Assembly (NCBI RefSeq): GCF_006861795.1
Contig: NZ_VDGH01000005.1
Span: forward strand, 1-64,000
Length of the DNA: 64,000 nucleotides
Source of the DNA: Psychrobacillus lasiicapitis
GTDB lineage: Bacteria; Bacillota; Bacilli; Bacillales_A; Planococcaceae
Reading direction: 5' to 3'
Shown: piece by piece, positions 19,996 through 29,901 of the stretch
Numbering within the stretch: position 1 is the stretch's first letter
Layout: the number at the start of each line of letters is the position of its first letter
The notes under the pieces: model-generated
Seen by the model: only the letters and a program-made list of their open reading frames with translations
Databases searched by the model: none
Told to the model about the DNA's origin: nothing
Program-made: the position numbers and the translations under genes

Positions 19996-21285
19996 CTACT
20001 CGATAAATTCAAATTCAAATTGTAATAGTCGTACCGTATCGCCATCTTTTGCACCGCGCTCGCGAAGTGCATCATCGATTCCCATTCCTCGAAGTTGTCT
20101 TGCGAATCTGCGGATTGAATCTTCTCTGCTGAAATCAGTCATTTTAAATAGTCTCTCAACTGATCCACCAGATAATACAAATGCTCCATCATCATCTCTT
20201 GAAATTTCGAAATTCTCTTTTGTAGATTCATGCTTGTACATAACAGATGTTTCCGATTCTTCCTCTGTTAAATGTTCTAATGGGAACTCTGGTGCCACTT
20301 CTAACAAGTCTGCTACAGCAAATAATAGCTCTTGCAATCCTTGGCGTGAAATTGCTGAAATTGGGAAAACTTTCAAATCCGGTCCCACTTTTTCTTTAAA
20401 AGCTTTTAAATTTTCTTCCGCATCAGGCATGTCCATTTTGTTTGCCACAATAATCTGAGGTCTTTCCGTTAGACGTAGATTATACTGCTTTAACTCTTCA
20501 TTGATCGTTAAATAATCTTCGTATGGGTCTCGACCTTCCATTCCCGACATATCGATTACGTGTACGATTACACGCGTACGTTCTATATGACGTAGGAATT
20601 GATGTCCTAAACCTACTCCCTCTGATGCTCCTTCGATTAGTCCTGGTAGATCGGCCATCGCAAAGCTACGATGATCCTCTGTTTCGACCATTCCTAAATT
20701 CGGGACAATTGTTGTAAAATGATATTCAGCAATTTTCGGTTTAGCTGCAGAAACAACGGATAATAAAGTGGATTTCCCAACGCTTGGAAAACCTACTAAT
20801 CCAACATCAGCTAATACTTTTAGTTCTAATATAACATTTAACTCGAAGCCTGGCTCCCCTTTTTCAGAAAGCTCCGGCGCTGGATTAGCTGGCGTTGCAA
20901 ATCGGGAATTTCCTCGACCGCCTCGTCCACCTCTTGCAATTATCGCTTTTTGTCCATGCTCGACTAAATCTGCAATAACAACTCCAGTTTCTTCGTCCGT
21001 TACGACAGTACCCGGTGGAACTTTTACAAATAAATCATCTGCATTTGCACCATGCATATTTTTACTCATTCCGTGTTCCCCACGAGTTGCTTTAAAATTA
21101 CGTTTATAGCGGAAATCCATTAATGTACGCAAACCTTCATCTACGACAAAAACAACGTCTCCACCATTTCCTCCATCCCCACCAGCAGGACCGCCCATAG
21201 GAACATACTTTTCACGACGGAATCCTACCATTCCATCTCCGCCGTCTCCACCTTTTACATAAATCTTCACGTGATCTACAAACAT
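19996..21285 (-). CDS. obgE: Essential GTPase Obg
   Basis: 429-residue ribosome-associated GTPase linked to 50S assembly and, in Bacillus, to the stress response and sporulation phosphorelay. Glycine-rich OBG fold at 1-158 ([16 protein letters not shown]). G domain: P-loop GFPSVGKST at 165-173, G3 DLPG near 213, G4 NKMD near 281. A C-terminal OCT domain follows (about 345-425). It is encoded five bases after spo0B, the conserved spo0B-obg operon. Confidence 0.97.
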   Translation of the reverse strand: MFVDHVKIYVKGGDGGDGMVGFRREKYVPMGGPAGGDGGNGGDVVFVVDEGLRTLMDFRYKRNFKATRGEHGMSKNMHGANADDLFVKVPPGTVVTDEETGVVIADLVEHGQKAIIARGGRGGRGNSRFATPANPAPELSEKGEPGFELNVILELKVLADVGLVGFPSVGKSTLLSVVSAAKPKIAEYHFTTIVPNLGMVETEDHRSFAMADLPGLIEGASEGVGLGHQFLRHIERTRVIVHVIDMSGMEGRDPYEDYLTINEELKQYNLRLTERPQIIVANKMDMPDAEENLKAFKEKVGPDLKVFPISAISRQGLQELLFAVADLLEVAPEFPLEHLTEEESETSVMYKHESTKENFEISRDDDGAFVLSGGSVERLFKMTDFSREDSIRRFARQLRGMGIDDALRERGAKDGDTVRLLQFEFEFIE

Positions 21286-21290
21286 TTATT

Positions 21291-21824
21291 TCACTCCAAT
21301 CTTTCACTTGCAATTAACTTCAATTTAAGTTCGTTTTCTGTATTTACCTGTTTCTCTATTTGGAAAAGAGTTGTAAATGATTCTTCCATCCAAGGTTGAG
21401 AAGACCAATCACCTTGAACTTCAATTTGTATTTCTAGCTGTTCATCCATCTTAATATGAACTTTAAGTAATTGCTCTTGATATCCTCTAAGATTCGGGTA
21501 AATGGATTGAAGAAAACATTCTAAGTATTCCCGAAGTGCAGCATCATATTTATTTGCTCCGCTACTTAAAAGAGATGTTTGAACAACTAAAGTCATTTTA
21601 TTATATCTCATACTAAACGTTTGTAACCATTCGTTTGTTTGAGATAGACCGATATTATTGATATCAAAAAACTGATTACATTTGGAAGAATAATTACTTA
21701 TTAACTTTTTGGCCTCTTCAACCCTGCCCATATCTAAATTCATTTGTATTAAATGTAAGCTATTTAGAAAATCATGCATAGAATGGCGCAGTACATTGTT
21801 TATCGTTATCTCTTTATCGTTCAT
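21291..21824 (-). CDS. spo0B: Sporulation initiation phosphotransferase Spo0B
   Basis: Phosphorelay protein that passes phosphate from Spo0F to Spo0A. It has 177 residues. The four-helix dimerisation hairpin begins at the N-terminus with LRHSMHDFLNSLHLIQMNLD; H17 in MHDFLN aligns with the phospho-accepting His of B. subtilis Spo0B. The C-terminal part is a degenerate histidine-kinase ATPase-like domain with no N/G boxes, as in the family. It sits between rpmA and obg as expected. Confidence 0.9.
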   Translation of the reverse strand: MNDKEITINNVLRHSMHDFLNSLHLIQMNLDMGRVEEAKKLISNYSSKCNQFFDINNIGLSQTNEWLQTFSMRYNKMTLVVQTSLLSSGANKYDAALREYLECFLQSIYPNLRGYQEQLLKVHIKMDEQLEIQIEVQGDWSSQPWMEESFTTLFQIEKQVNTENELKLKLIASERLE

Positions 21825-21892
21825 TTTACCACGCTCCTATTATGCTGTTGTCTCATAAGTATAACAGGAATGACTTGTTATTGCTCTAACCT

Positions 21893-21924
21893 AAAAAAAG
21901 GACCGCATAAATGCAGTCCTTTTC
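21893..21924 (-). terminator. Rho-independent terminator after rpmA
   Basis: Minus strand: AAGGACTGCAT pairs with ATGCGGTCCTT, then TTTTT. It separates the ribosomal protein operon from spo0B-obg. Confidence 0.87.
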
Positions 21925-21930
21925 TTATCA

Positions 21931-22233
<303 letters not shown>

Positions 22234-22569
22234 CTACTTTTTGAAGGTTATTTTTATATACTTACCATAATCTTGCTCAATCGTTTGTAAAGAAACAATC
22301 ATTGACTCTAAAATTAGCTGCACTTTCGCTGCCTTTTCAGAATTTGAAATGCTCGGTACTTCGACATATAAATAGCCGCCGTCCCCTTTTTGCGAAATTA
22401 TTGGTGTAATTTCTGTAAGTGCAATAATGGCATTCACTGCACCAAATGATACAGCAGAAGCTCCTGCACATACTAAATCTTTTCCGTGTTCCGCAAAATC
22501 AGCATGTCCTTTCATTTCAAATGAATGAATCAGACCTGATTGATCTTTCGTTATGATCACTTTAATCAT
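22234..22569 (-). CDS. prp: Ribosomal-processing cysteine protease Prp
   Basis: 111-residue protease (YsxB family) that removes the N-terminal extension of L27. The catalytic pair is visible as H22 in GHADFAEHG and C34 in LVCAGASAVSFG. It lies between rplU and rpmA (1 and 12 bases), the conserved arrangement linking the enzyme to its substrate. Confidence 0.95.
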   Translation of the reverse strand: MIKVIITKDQSGLIHSFEMKGHADFAEHGKDLVCAGASAVSFGAVNAIIALTEITPIISQKGDGGYLYVEVPSISNSEKAAKVQLILESMIVSLQTIEQDYGKYIKITFKK

Positions 22570-22570
22570 C

Positions 22571-22879
22571 TTATAAACTAATAGATTCTACTACTAATTT
22601 AGTGTATGGTTGACGGTGACCTTGTTTTTTACGGTAATTCTTTTTCGCTTTGTATTTGAAAACGATGATTTTTTTAGCTTTGCCATTTTTTACAACTTTC
22701 GCTGTAACTTTAGCACCTTCCACGAATGGAGCACCAACTTTAACATCATTTCCACCTACGAATAAAACTTTGTCGAAAGTTACAACTTCATCAGCGTTCA
22801 CATCTAATTTTTCAATGTAGATTTCTTGCCCTTGTTCAACTTTGATTTGTTTACCACCAGTTTCAATAATTGCGTACAT
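22571..22879 (-). CDS. rplU: 50S ribosomal protein L21
   Basis: 102 residues starting [18 protein letters not shown], the standard L21 N-terminus, with [17 protein letters not shown] near the C-terminus (23S rRNA contact). ATG at 22879 follows GAGGAGGTGCAAGT; the open frame extends 12 codons further but has no ribosome binding site there. It is first in rplU-prp-rpmA and is preceded by an L21-type leader. Confidence 0.97.
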   Translation of the reverse strand: MYAIIETGGKQIKVEQGQEIYIEKLDVNADEVVTFDKVLFVGGNDVKVGAPFVEGAKVTAKVVKNGKAKKIIVFKYKAKKNYRKKQGHRQPYTKLVVESISL

Positions 22880-22887
22880 ACTTGCAC

Positions 22888-22985
22888 CTCCTCTTAGACT
22901 AAGACTCGCCCTCAATAGGTGACTCGATCAATCGAGTACTTAAACCTTCTCAGTGCGGTTGTAGCAACGGGTGCTGCTACAAACA
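22888..22985 (-). promoter_or_regulatory. Ribosomal protein L21 leader (5' UTR)
   Basis: About 100 bases upstream of rplU on the minus strand contain the hairpin GTAGCA-GCACCCGT-TGCTAC, then ACTCGATTGATCGAGT, then an A/G-rich stretch before the SD. The position and stem order fit the L21 leader family of Firmicutes, thought to mediate autoregulation by L21. Exact boundaries are estimates. Confidence 0.65.
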
Positions 22986-23021
22986 ATAACATTTGAATAT
23001 TATCATATATAAAACTCCGCG

Positions 23022-23618
23022 TCAAGCAGTTTTCGTTATTCTATCAAATGCTAACTTATACTTTCGAAATCTCCAATAAATAATATTTTGCAAAACGATA
23101 AACAAAAAAATGAACGAAACCGATACAGCTCTTGGAAAATAAGCTAAGCTAATGAAAAAAATTAGGCTACTAATCCAAATGGAATAGCCTATTAGCATCT
23201 CATACTTATCCGGAAAAAGCGCATCTAAAGCCCGTCCACCGTCTAGAGGATAAATTGGAAGCAAATTTAAACATAAAATAATTAATTGTGTAAAAAAAAC
23301 AAGTCGATCTTGCGGAAAGTCAATGAAATAACTGAAAACCAATACCAAAAGGGTACAAAAGGGACCACCAAAAATAACGAGAAGCTGTCCACTTTTTGGT
23401 ACTTTTGAAAATTGTTCCATCTTAATCTCTCCGCCGTACGGTAATATCGTACAAGATCGAACTTTTATCCCTACTAATTTTGCAGCAATAAGGTGACCAG
23501 CTTCATGAATAAGCAAGGAGCCGAAGACGATCGAATAGATAGCTATTTCTCCGGACAAATAAAAAAAAAGGAAAAACGGAATCATAATAGGATGCACTTT
23601 ATATACTGACTTATTCAT
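23022..23618 (-). CDS. spoIVFB: Intramembrane metalloprotease SpoIVFB, short form
   Basis: Site-2 protease that cleaves pro-sigmaK in the outer forespore membrane. It has about six membrane segments. The zinc motif HEAGH is at 39-43 and the third metal ligand is in NLLPIYPLDGGRALD near residue 125. It has 198 residues against about 288 in B. subtilis. The chain stops after the last membrane helix, and the C-terminal CBS domain, which binds ATP and pro-sigmaK, is absent. The next bases are a short spacer and the L21 leader, with no CBS remnant. It overlaps spoIVFA by eight bases. Confidence 0.88.
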   Translation of the reverse strand: MNKSVYKVHPIMIPFFLFFYLSGEIAIYSIVFGSLLIHEAGHLIAAKLVGIKVRSCTILPYGGEIKMEQFSKVPKSGQLLVIFGGPFCTLLVLVFSYFIDFPQDRLVFFTQLIILCLNLLPIYPLDGGRALDALFPDKYEMLIGYSIWISSLIFFISLAYFPRAVSVSFIFLFIVLQNIIYWRFRKYKLAFDRITKTA

Positions 23619-24156
23619 AAGTTGCTGCTAGCCAATCAACAAGCTCGCTCATCTCTAATTTTTTTCCGTCTTTGACCACTTCAATATATAGTAATTCGTT
23701 TTCAACTGTCGCAAATATATCTCCTGGACTCACTGTTGTATACGGTAGCTGGTGAAATTCAGCTACAAAACCAAATGTAGCAGTCTCCCCTGTATCATAT
23801 AAAATAGACATCGTTTTACTTGTATCTTTTTTATATCCAGTAAAAATAATCAGTCCATTTTCTGAAGCATACAAATCCTGTGACTGTTCAACAGCTAAAA
23901 TGGCTCCGTCACCAAAAGGTTGAATGGATTCATATTGGATTAAAGGAGGGTTCGCCACAGGTGCACTCACTTTAATTTTTTTATCCGATTGGTCCACCCA
24001 TGCTTTAACTTTTTTATACATCTCAGCTGGCTTTTGAGGCTCTAATAACGTTGTTGTATAGTTGGTCGATAACGTATTATTATCCTCTAGATATGCCACT
24101 ATAAAAAAGACTGATACAAATAGTAACGCAAGCGCCCATTTTCGTTTTGAAAGCAT
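23611..24156 (-). CDS. spoIVFA: Stage IV sporulation protein FA
   Basis: Membrane anchor that holds SpoIVFB and BofA in the outer forespore membrane and keeps the protease inactive until signalled by SpoIVB. From ATG at 24156 (GGGGGAA upstream) it has 181 residues: one membrane segment at about 7-25, then an extracytoplasmic region ending in a degenerate M23-like fold (ENGLIIFTGYKKDTSKTMSILYD). A longer reading from 24222 adds 22 residues without a better SD. Confidence 0.85.
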   Translation of the reverse strand: MLSKRKWALALLFVSVFFIVAYLEDNNTLSTNYTTTLLEPQKPAEMYKKVKAWVDQSDKKIKVSAPVANPPLIQYESIQPFGDGAILAVEQSQDLYASENGLIIFTGYKKDTSKTMSILYDTGETATFGFVAEFHQLPYTTVSPGDIFATVENELLYIEVVKDGKKLEMSELVDWLAATYE

Positions 24157-24350
24157 AACATTCCCCCTAGTAGGAATGTATGATGGCAAGTACAAAATCA
24201 TGAACAAAAAAGTGGCGAACACTAAATATATTAACCCGTTACTTTCAATTCTAAGCCTCTTTTCGATTTGGACGAAATAAACCTATCTTCCCTACCTTTT
24301 AAGGGAAAATAACGCCATTTTTTAGACATATACTTATATACGCTCTTTTA

Positions 24351-24405
24351 ATTTGGATAAAAATAAATACCAGGTTGTTACTAGCACTGCTAGACAACCT
24401 GGTAT
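24351..24405 (-). terminator. Rho-independent terminator after minD
   Basis: Minus strand: ATACCAGGTTGT pairs with ACAACCTGGTAT (12 bp, CTAGCAGTGCTAG inside the loop), followed by TTATTTTTAT. It lies 40 bases past minD and separates minCD from spoIVFAB. Confidence 0.87.
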
Positions 24406-24444
24406 GCACTATCAATCTTTGAAATTATTTAATTATATTTATGC

Positions 24445-25245
24445 TTATTTAGCAAATATAGATTTTAGTTTAGACATTACACCTTTTTTAGGCGTGTCCA
24501 TAGACATTAATGGCACCGATTCACCTAAAATACGACGGGCGATATTTCGGTATCCGAGTGCTGCTCTATTGGATGGATCCATTACAACAGGCTCTCCTTT
24601 ATTGGAGGAAGTGATGACACTTTCATCATCCGCTACGATACCTAATAGATCAATAGATAAATGCGTTGTGATTTCATTGATATCTAACGCTTCGCCTTTT
24701 GTCATTAAATGCTGACGAATGCGATTGATGATCAACTTCGGTGGATCGATAGCTTCTTCTTGTTCCAGCAATCCAATAATACGATCCGCATCACGAACAG
24801 CAGAAATTTCCGGTGTCGTTACGACAATCGCTTTATCTGCACCAGCAATCGCATTTTTATAGCCTTGCTCAATACCTGCCGGACAATCGATTAACACGTA
24901 ATCATAATCTCGTTTCAGCTCATTTACAAGGTCTTTCATTTGCTCTGGATTTACCGCATTTTTGTCTGTTGTTTGGGCAGCTGGTAATAGATATAATTTG
25001 TCTTCAAAACGTTTATCTTTTACAAGTGCTTGATGTATTTTACAGCGTCCTTCCACAACATCTACTAAATCATAAATAATTCTATTTTCAAGCCCAAGAA
25101 CAACATCTAAGTTTCGTAACCCGATATCTGTATCCATTAAGCAAACTTTTTTTCCTTGTAGAGCCAATGCAGTTCCAAGATTTGCAGTTGTAGTCGTTTT
25201 ACCGACCCCACCTTTCCCAGAAGTTATTACGATTGCTTCACCCAC
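24445..25245 (-). CDS. minD: Septum site-determining ATPase MinD
   Basis: Membrane-associated ParA/MinD ATPase that recruits MinC and prevents polar division. It has 266 residues. The deviant Walker A GKGGVGKTTTT is at 10-20, the DTD region LMDTDIGLRNLDVVLG near 37-52, and DCPAGIE near 120. The last residues (KGVMSKLKSIFAK) form the amphipathic membrane-targeting helix. It begins one base after minC. Confidence 0.97.
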   Translation of the reverse strand: MGEAIVITSGKGGVGKTTTTANLGTALALQGKKVCLMDTDIGLRNLDVVLGLENRIIYDLVDVVEGRCKIHQALVKDKRFEDKLYLLPAAQTTDKNAVNPEQMKDLVNELKRDYDYVLIDCPAGIEQGYKNAIAGADKAIVVTTPEISAVRDADRIIGLLEQEEAIDPPKLIINRIRQHLMTKGEALDINEITTHLSIDLLGIVADDESVITSSNKGEPVVMDPSNRAALGYRNIARRILGESVPLMSMDTPKKGVMSKLKSIFAK

Positions 25246-25246
25246 A

Positions 25247-25918
25247 TTAGCTTCCTCCTTTAAATGTCGATAGATTTGGTCTTAATAATCGTAGTTCTTG
25301 CAGGCGATCAATTGCGATCGACCCATTTGTATGTAAGTAAGCACATTCCATTTCCGGTTGCTCGGAAAGAACGGTTAACTCGTCTGTCATCGTTTCTATG
25401 ACATTATCAATTATCAAGTGTGTTGCTTCTAACCATGAGGCAGCAATAACCGCATTTCGATTGCCGTTTGCCCCTGCATGGGCAATTCCTTTTAGTCGTC
25501 CTAGCACAAATACATTACCACCAGCAATAACGCGTCCATTTGGATTGACATCTCCTATGACAACCAGATCCCCAACGGCAGTAATTATTTGGCCGGACCT
25601 AACGATTCCCACATACGTCTCGGACTGATTTTCTAGTAATCTTCTATTGCATTCTTCGACGGTCATTACATCACTTTGAATTTTCGTCACGCGAAGATGC
25701 TCCGTCTGTTGCACGCAATTGATAATTTCTTTGGCCTGTTCATCATTGCAATACCGACATCCTAGATGCAATAGCACTTCTGCTTGACCTTCAAATCCTT
25801 CATCAGATACCTTTTTCACCAACTCTTCTAAAAGCTCTGTATATGAACACTGATCATCTAGACGTAAGACAAGCCCTTCTTTTGTTCCTTTAATCGATAT
25901 TAACTGCTTTTTCGTCAA
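25247..25918 (-). CDS. minC: Septum site-determining protein MinC
   Basis: Inhibitor of FtsZ assembly, 223 residues. The N-terminal FtsZ-interacting domain is at about 1-100 and the C-terminal right-handed beta-helix at about 105-205, with VGDLVVIGDVNPNGRVIAGG and VFVLGRLKGIAHAG, which binds MinD. It is upstream of minD in a tight minCD pair following mreBCD, as in B. subtilis. Confidence 0.95.
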   Translation of the reverse strand: MTKKQLISIKGTKEGLVLRLDDQCSYTELLEELVKKVSDEGFEGQAEVLLHLGCRYCNDEQAKEIINCVQQTEHLRVTKIQSDVMTVEECNRRLLENQSETYVGIVRSGQIITAVGDLVVIGDVNPNGRVIAGGNVFVLGRLKGIAHAGANGNRNAVIAASWLEATHLIIDNVIETMTDELTVLSEQPEMECAYLHTNGSIAIDRLQELRLLRPNLSTFKGGS

Positions 25919-25955
25919 TCAAGTCACCTCAGATCTACTGTCTAACCAAAAATGA

Positions 25956-26483
25956 TTATTTTTGAAGCAGTAATAATTTTTGATTAAACCGATTTAGAAG
26001 AATATATTTAAACAACCATCCAAACATTAAAACAAATACACCATTAGCAATCATCGTTGGAATAAGATTAAATTGATAAAAATTCGCAAACGTCAGCGAT
26101 TTAATACCAATGGATGTATAAAATACGAATAATATAATTTCCACTGCAGCTACTAGTAGAAGCGTCAAAACAGTCGCAACTAATAAGTGATGATGTATAA
26201 ACCTTACGATAAAGCTAGCTACTAGACACATTAATGGAAAAATAAAAGAATATAATCCAATAATATCAATGAAAAAGACATCATACAAGAGTCCAAAAAT
26301 CAATCCATAAAGCATTGCTCGTTTTCGATCATAATAAATAGCAATAAAGATTAAATAGATGATTAAAAAACGAGGAACTAGTACATAAAAATGGCCGTTC
26401 AATTCAATAGGCGAAAAAAGTCCAAAAATCGGTTCCATATAAAATAATAGAACCGAAATAATGATTACTACATAACGAATCAT
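25956..26483 (-). CDS. mreD: Rod shape-determining protein MreD
   Basis: 175-residue integral membrane protein with about five helices, part of the elongasome with MreB and MreC. The conserved IDIIGLYSFIFPLMCL region is near residue 70-85. It overlaps mreC by four bases (ATGA-type coupling). Confidence 0.93.
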   Translation of the reverse strand: MIRYVVIIISVLLFYMEPIFGLFSPIELNGHFYVLVPRFLIIYLIFIAIYYDRKRAMLYGLIFGLLYDVFFIDIIGLYSFIFPLMCLVASFIVRFIHHHLLVATVLTLLLVAAVEIILFVFYTSIGIKSLTFANFYQFNLIPTMIANGVFVLMFGWLFKYILLNRFNQKLLLLQK

Positions 26484-27382
26484 GATTCTTCCCCTGCGCC
26501 TTCTGTTAAATCAGCTTCCGTATTTCCACCATCTGTCCCGTCTACGGGGTTAATCGTACGTTTTGATATAATGACATGATCTAAAATCGAAAAGCTTGCA
26601 GCAGGTTTTACATACGCAAGTTGGGTTAAACCATAATCATCCGTTGTCACTTCTGTAACTTCTCCGATTAAGATACCTTTAGGAAAAATTCCACCTAAAC
26701 CAGAAGTAGTTACTTTTTGACCTTTTTTCACTTCAAATTCGGAATCTATTCTTTTTAGCACAAGTTCTTTACGCTCTATATCATATCCTTCAATTAATCC
26801 AAATACTTCCTGTTCATCTGCAATAACCGCCGAAACACGATAATTTGGATTTTGGGTAGATAAAAGTTCTACTGTAGATGTATATGGAGTTGTTAAAATG
26901 ACTTTCCCTATTAATCCTTGGGATGTCATCACTGCCATATTAACAGCTACACCGTGTATTTCCCCTTTATCAACAATAATCTTTTCTTCCCATTGATCCG
27001 GATTACGTGCGATAACAGTAGATTGAATCGGATTAAAATCACGAATATTTTCTTCTTTATCGACAATGTCTCGTAATTCTTCATTTTCTAATTGCAAGTC
27101 ATTCACACTAGCTTGTAAGGTGGCATAATCTTCTAATCTTGCTTTCAACCGTTTGTTTTCATCATATGTATTAAGTAAAGATTCGACATTATTAAAAATC
27201 CCCGTAACATACTGGGTCGGCTTGGAAAACATAGTTTGTCCAAAACCGACCACATCTTTGATTAATTGCTCAGGCAAGGATGCATGATTTCGATCTCGCA
27301 AAGAAAAGCTGATGAGTGCCACAAGAAATATCATCCCTACAAGCAGCAAAACTAATCGCTTATTTGAAAAAAATTGTGGCAT
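26480..27382 (-). CDS. mreC: Rod shape-determining protein MreC
   Basis: 300-residue bitopic protein: membrane helix at about 9-26, coiled coil at about 67-105, then the beta-barrel MreC domain with STVIARNPDQW and GVAVNMAVMTSQGLIGKV. The tail after about 280 is acidic and low-complexity. MreC links MreB to cell-wall synthases outside the membrane. Confidence 0.95.
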   Translation of the reverse strand: MPQFFSNKRLVLLLVGMIFLVALISFSLRDRNHASLPEQLIKDVVGFGQTMFSKPTQYVTGIFNNVESLLNTYDENKRLKARLEDYATLQASVNDLQLENEELRDIVDKEENIRDFNPIQSTVIARNPDQWEEKIIVDKGEIHGVAVNMAVMTSQGLIGKVILTTPYTSTVELLSTQNPNYRVSAVIADEQEVFGLIEGYDIERKELVLKRIDSEFEVKKGQKVTTSGLGGIFPKGILIGEVTEVTTDDYGLTQLAYVKPAASFSILDHVIISKRTINPVDGTDGGNTEADLTEGAGEES

Positions 27383-27395
27383 AGCTCAGTTCTCC

Positions 27396-28415
27396 TTAAC
27401 TTTTAGTTTGTTGACGCTTTAATAAGCCCATGTGATCAAGTGCTTTTCCTGTTCCGATAGCCACACAATCTAATGGATCTTCTGCGATAAATACTGGCAT
27501 ATTTGTTTGATCACTAATTACTTTATCTAAATTTTTCAGTAATGCTCCCCCACCGGTAAGCATAATACCGCGTTCCATTACATCCGCAGACAATTCTGGC
27601 GGAGTTTGCTCTAACGTTTTCTTAACGCCGTCAATAATAGAAGCGATAGATTCACGCAATGCATTAGCAATTTCAGTTGATGTAATGTCAATTGTTTTCG
27701 GTAATCCAGTTACTAAGTCACGTCCACGGATGTCCATTTTTTCTTCTGCACCAGTTACTCGTGCAGAACCAATTTCCATTTTAATAGCTTCTGCCGTACG
27801 TTCACCGATTGTTAGGTTATACGTTTTACGAACATAGCTAGTAATCGCTTGATCCATTGCGTCTCCACCTACACGGACAGATTCGCTTGTCACGATACCG
27901 CCAAGTGAAATAACAGCCACTTCAGTTGTTCCTCCACCTATATCAACGACCATACTTCCTGTAGGTTCCCAAACAGGTAAATTTGCACCGATTGCAGCTG
28001 CAAAAGGCTCTTCAATCGTTACCGCATCACGAGCACCAGCTTGTTTCGCTGCATCAATCACCGCACGCTGTTCTACTGAAGTAATACCAAAAGGCACACA
28101 GATCATAACATTTGGCTTGCTCCATGACATACCAGATGCTTTAATCGCATTTTTTAAATAATATTCAATCATAGCAGATGTCGTGTCAAAATCTGCGATA
28201 ACTCCGTCTTTCATCGGACGGATCGCTACGATTGAACCAGGCGTACGACCAATCATATTTCTTGCATCATTACCTACCGCCACAATAGAACCATTTTGTA
28301 CATTTTTCGCAACAACAGAAGGCTCTCTTAATACAATTCCTTTGCCTTTAATAAAGACAAGCGTATTTGCTGTTCCTAAGTCAATCCCTAAATCTCTAGC
28401 TCCAAATCCAAACAC
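27396..28415 (-). CDS. mreB: Rod shape-determining actin homologue MreB
   Basis: Cytoplasmic actin-like ATPase that orients cell-wall elongation. From GTG at 28415 it has 339 residues, close to B. subtilis MreB; the N-terminus [17 protein letters not shown] holds phosphate motif 1, and [13 protein letters not shown] and MLTGGGALL are the phosphate-2 and adenosine motifs. GTG at 28415 follows AAAGGGAG by eight bases; an upstream GTG at 28451 has no SD. First gene of mreBCD-minCD. Confidence 0.96.
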   Translation of the reverse strand: MFGFGARDLGIDLGTANTLVFIKGKGIVLREPSVVAKNVQNGSIVAVGNDARNMIGRTPGSIVAIRPMKDGVIADFDTTSAMIEYYLKNAIKASGMSWSKPNVMICVPFGITSVEQRAVIDAAKQAGARDAVTIEEPFAAAIGANLPVWEPTGSMVVDIGGGTTEVAVISLGGIVTSESVRVGGDAMDQAITSYVRKTYNLTIGERTAEAIKMEIGSARVTGAEEKMDIRGRDLVTGLPKTIDITSTEIANALRESIASIIDGVKKTLEQTPPELSADVMERGIMLTGGGALLKNLDKVISDQTNMPVFIAEDPLDCVAIGTGKALDHMGLLKRQQTKS

Positions 28416-28509
28416 TTTTTTTACTCCCTTTCTATCTCCAACAAGTTTCACTTAATTGTTTTAAAGTCATAACTCTCATTATAACGGATAGAAAGAAAAA
28501 AGCACAGTG

Positions 28510-29208
28510 TCACATGTACCCCTTTTCTTTAAGACTTATAAATTGATGATCCCCAATGATCAAATGATCGATAATCTCGATGCCCATTATAAGCCCTGCT
28601 TCTATTAATCGTTTTGTCACATCAATGTCTTCTGGAGAAGGAGAAGCGTTTCCGCTGGGATGATTATGTGCGCAAATTATCGAGGCGGCAGAGCGTTTTA
28701 CAGCTTCACGGAACACCTCTCTTGGGTGTACGATAGAAGCGTTAAGTGATCCGATAAAAATAGTTTGTTTGTGAAGAATTTGGTTTTTGACATTAAGGAA
28801 AAGAGCAACGAAATGTTCTTGCTTAAGTGAAGACATTTCTGGCATTAAATAAGTAGCGGCATCTTTCGGAGAACGTATTGTAAACTTTTCATCTGTTTGT
28901 TGTAGAGATAGTCTTCTACCTAATTCTACTGCTGCGAGAAGCTGTACAGCTTTTGCTTCTCCTATACCTTTTACAGACATAATTTCTTCTAATGTGGTGT
29001 TTTTAAGTTCTTGAATTTGTTCGATAAAGTTGAGGACTCGATTAGCTAGATGGAGAACAGACTCTTGCTTCGTACCAGTACGAAGCAAGATTGCTATTAA
29101 TTCTTGATTGGATAGACTTTGTGCACCTTGTCTCACAAGTCTTTCACGAGGTCTATCGGCTATATGAACATCCCGAATCATTAAAGAGGATGGCACATCA
29201 AGAGTCAT
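28510..29208 (-). CDS. radC: RadC/MPN-family protein
   Basis: 232 residues: N-terminal helix-hairpin-helix (SVKGIGEAKAVQL, 78-90) and a C-terminal JAB/MPN domain with the JAMM metal site H181-x-H183 and D194 in CAHNHPSGNASPSPED. Although named for DNA repair, its biological role is unclear. Its start overlaps the maf stop by four bases, the maf-radC-mreB order of Bacillus. Confidence 0.95.
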   Translation of the reverse strand: MTLDVPSSLMIRDVHIADRPRERLVRQGAQSLSNQELIAILLRTGTKQESVLHLANRVLNFIEQIQELKNTTLEEIMSVKGIGEAKAVQLLAAVELGRRLSLQQTDEKFTIRSPKDAATYLMPEMSSLKQEHFVALFLNVKNQILHKQTIFIGSLNASIVHPREVFREAVKRSAASIICAHNHPSGNASPSPEDIDVTKRLIEAGLIMGIEIIDHLIIGDHQFISLKEKGYM

Positions 29209-29807
29209 TTGCTCAACTCCTTTTCAAACGTAAGCACTTCAAGTGTCAATAACGTTTGAAACAGGCGACTTATCGGAAGACCTACAACATTATTGTAATC
29301 GCCTTCGATTATTTGAACGAATAATCCACCCATCGTTTGAATACCATATGCACCTGCTTTGTCCATTGAATCTCCGGTAGCTACATAAGCATCTATTTGC
29401 TCCTCTGTTAGTTCATAAAATGTCACAAGCGTGGTTTCTGCAAAACTGATACTTGTCCCTGCTCCCTGAATGGAGACGCCTGTCACTACATGATGCGTGC
29501 GACCCGAAAGCTTTAGTAAGTATTCTTTTGCTTGTTCCTTACTAGCCGGTTTCCCTAATACTTCTTCCTCTAAATAGACAATCGTATCAGCACCAATAAC
29601 AATAGCATTTGGATTACTTTCAACAATTGGCACCGTTTTTTTATACGCAATAGAAATTGCCATGTCTTCCGGCGTAAGTTTCCCTTCTGCCACTTCTTCA
29701 ATTTTGGCAGGCTGTACGTCGAACGGAATAGCTAATCTACTAAATAACTCTTTTCTTCTTGGCGACTCACTCGCTAGTATAAATGAATAATCAGTTGTTA
29801 GTTTCAA
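29205..29807 (-). CDS. maf: Maf-family nucleoside triphosphate pyrophosphatase
   Basis: 200-residue house-cleaning enzyme hydrolysing dTTP/UTP or modified nucleotides to the monophosphate. Signature ASESPRRKELFSRL is at 12-25, IGADTIVYLEEEVLGKPAS is in the middle, and MDKAGAYGIQ is near 148. It is coupled to radC by a four-base overlap. Confidence 0.95.
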   Translation of the reverse strand: MKLTTDYSFILASESPRRKELFSRLAIPFDVQPAKIEEVAEGKLTPEDMAISIAYKKTVPIVESNPNAIVIGADTIVYLEEEVLGKPASKEQAKEYLLKLSGRTHHVVTGVSIQGAGTSISFAETTLVTFYELTEEQIDAYVATGDSMDKAGAYGIQTMGGLFVQIIEGDYNNVVGLPISRLFQTLLTLEVLTFEKELSK

Positions 29808-29901
29808 TTTAAATTCCTCCTTTCCATTAGCATACAGAAAAATTGGAAAAAGGGAAATTGTTTTAAAAATAGAACAATGAGAGAGTTGCTCGATATTTTG
29901 A

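Noticed and set aside
23022-23618. Frameshifted spoIVFB with a hidden CBS domain
   Set aside because: The bases after the stop are a short AT-rich spacer and the L21 leader; no frame there shows CBS-like sequence.
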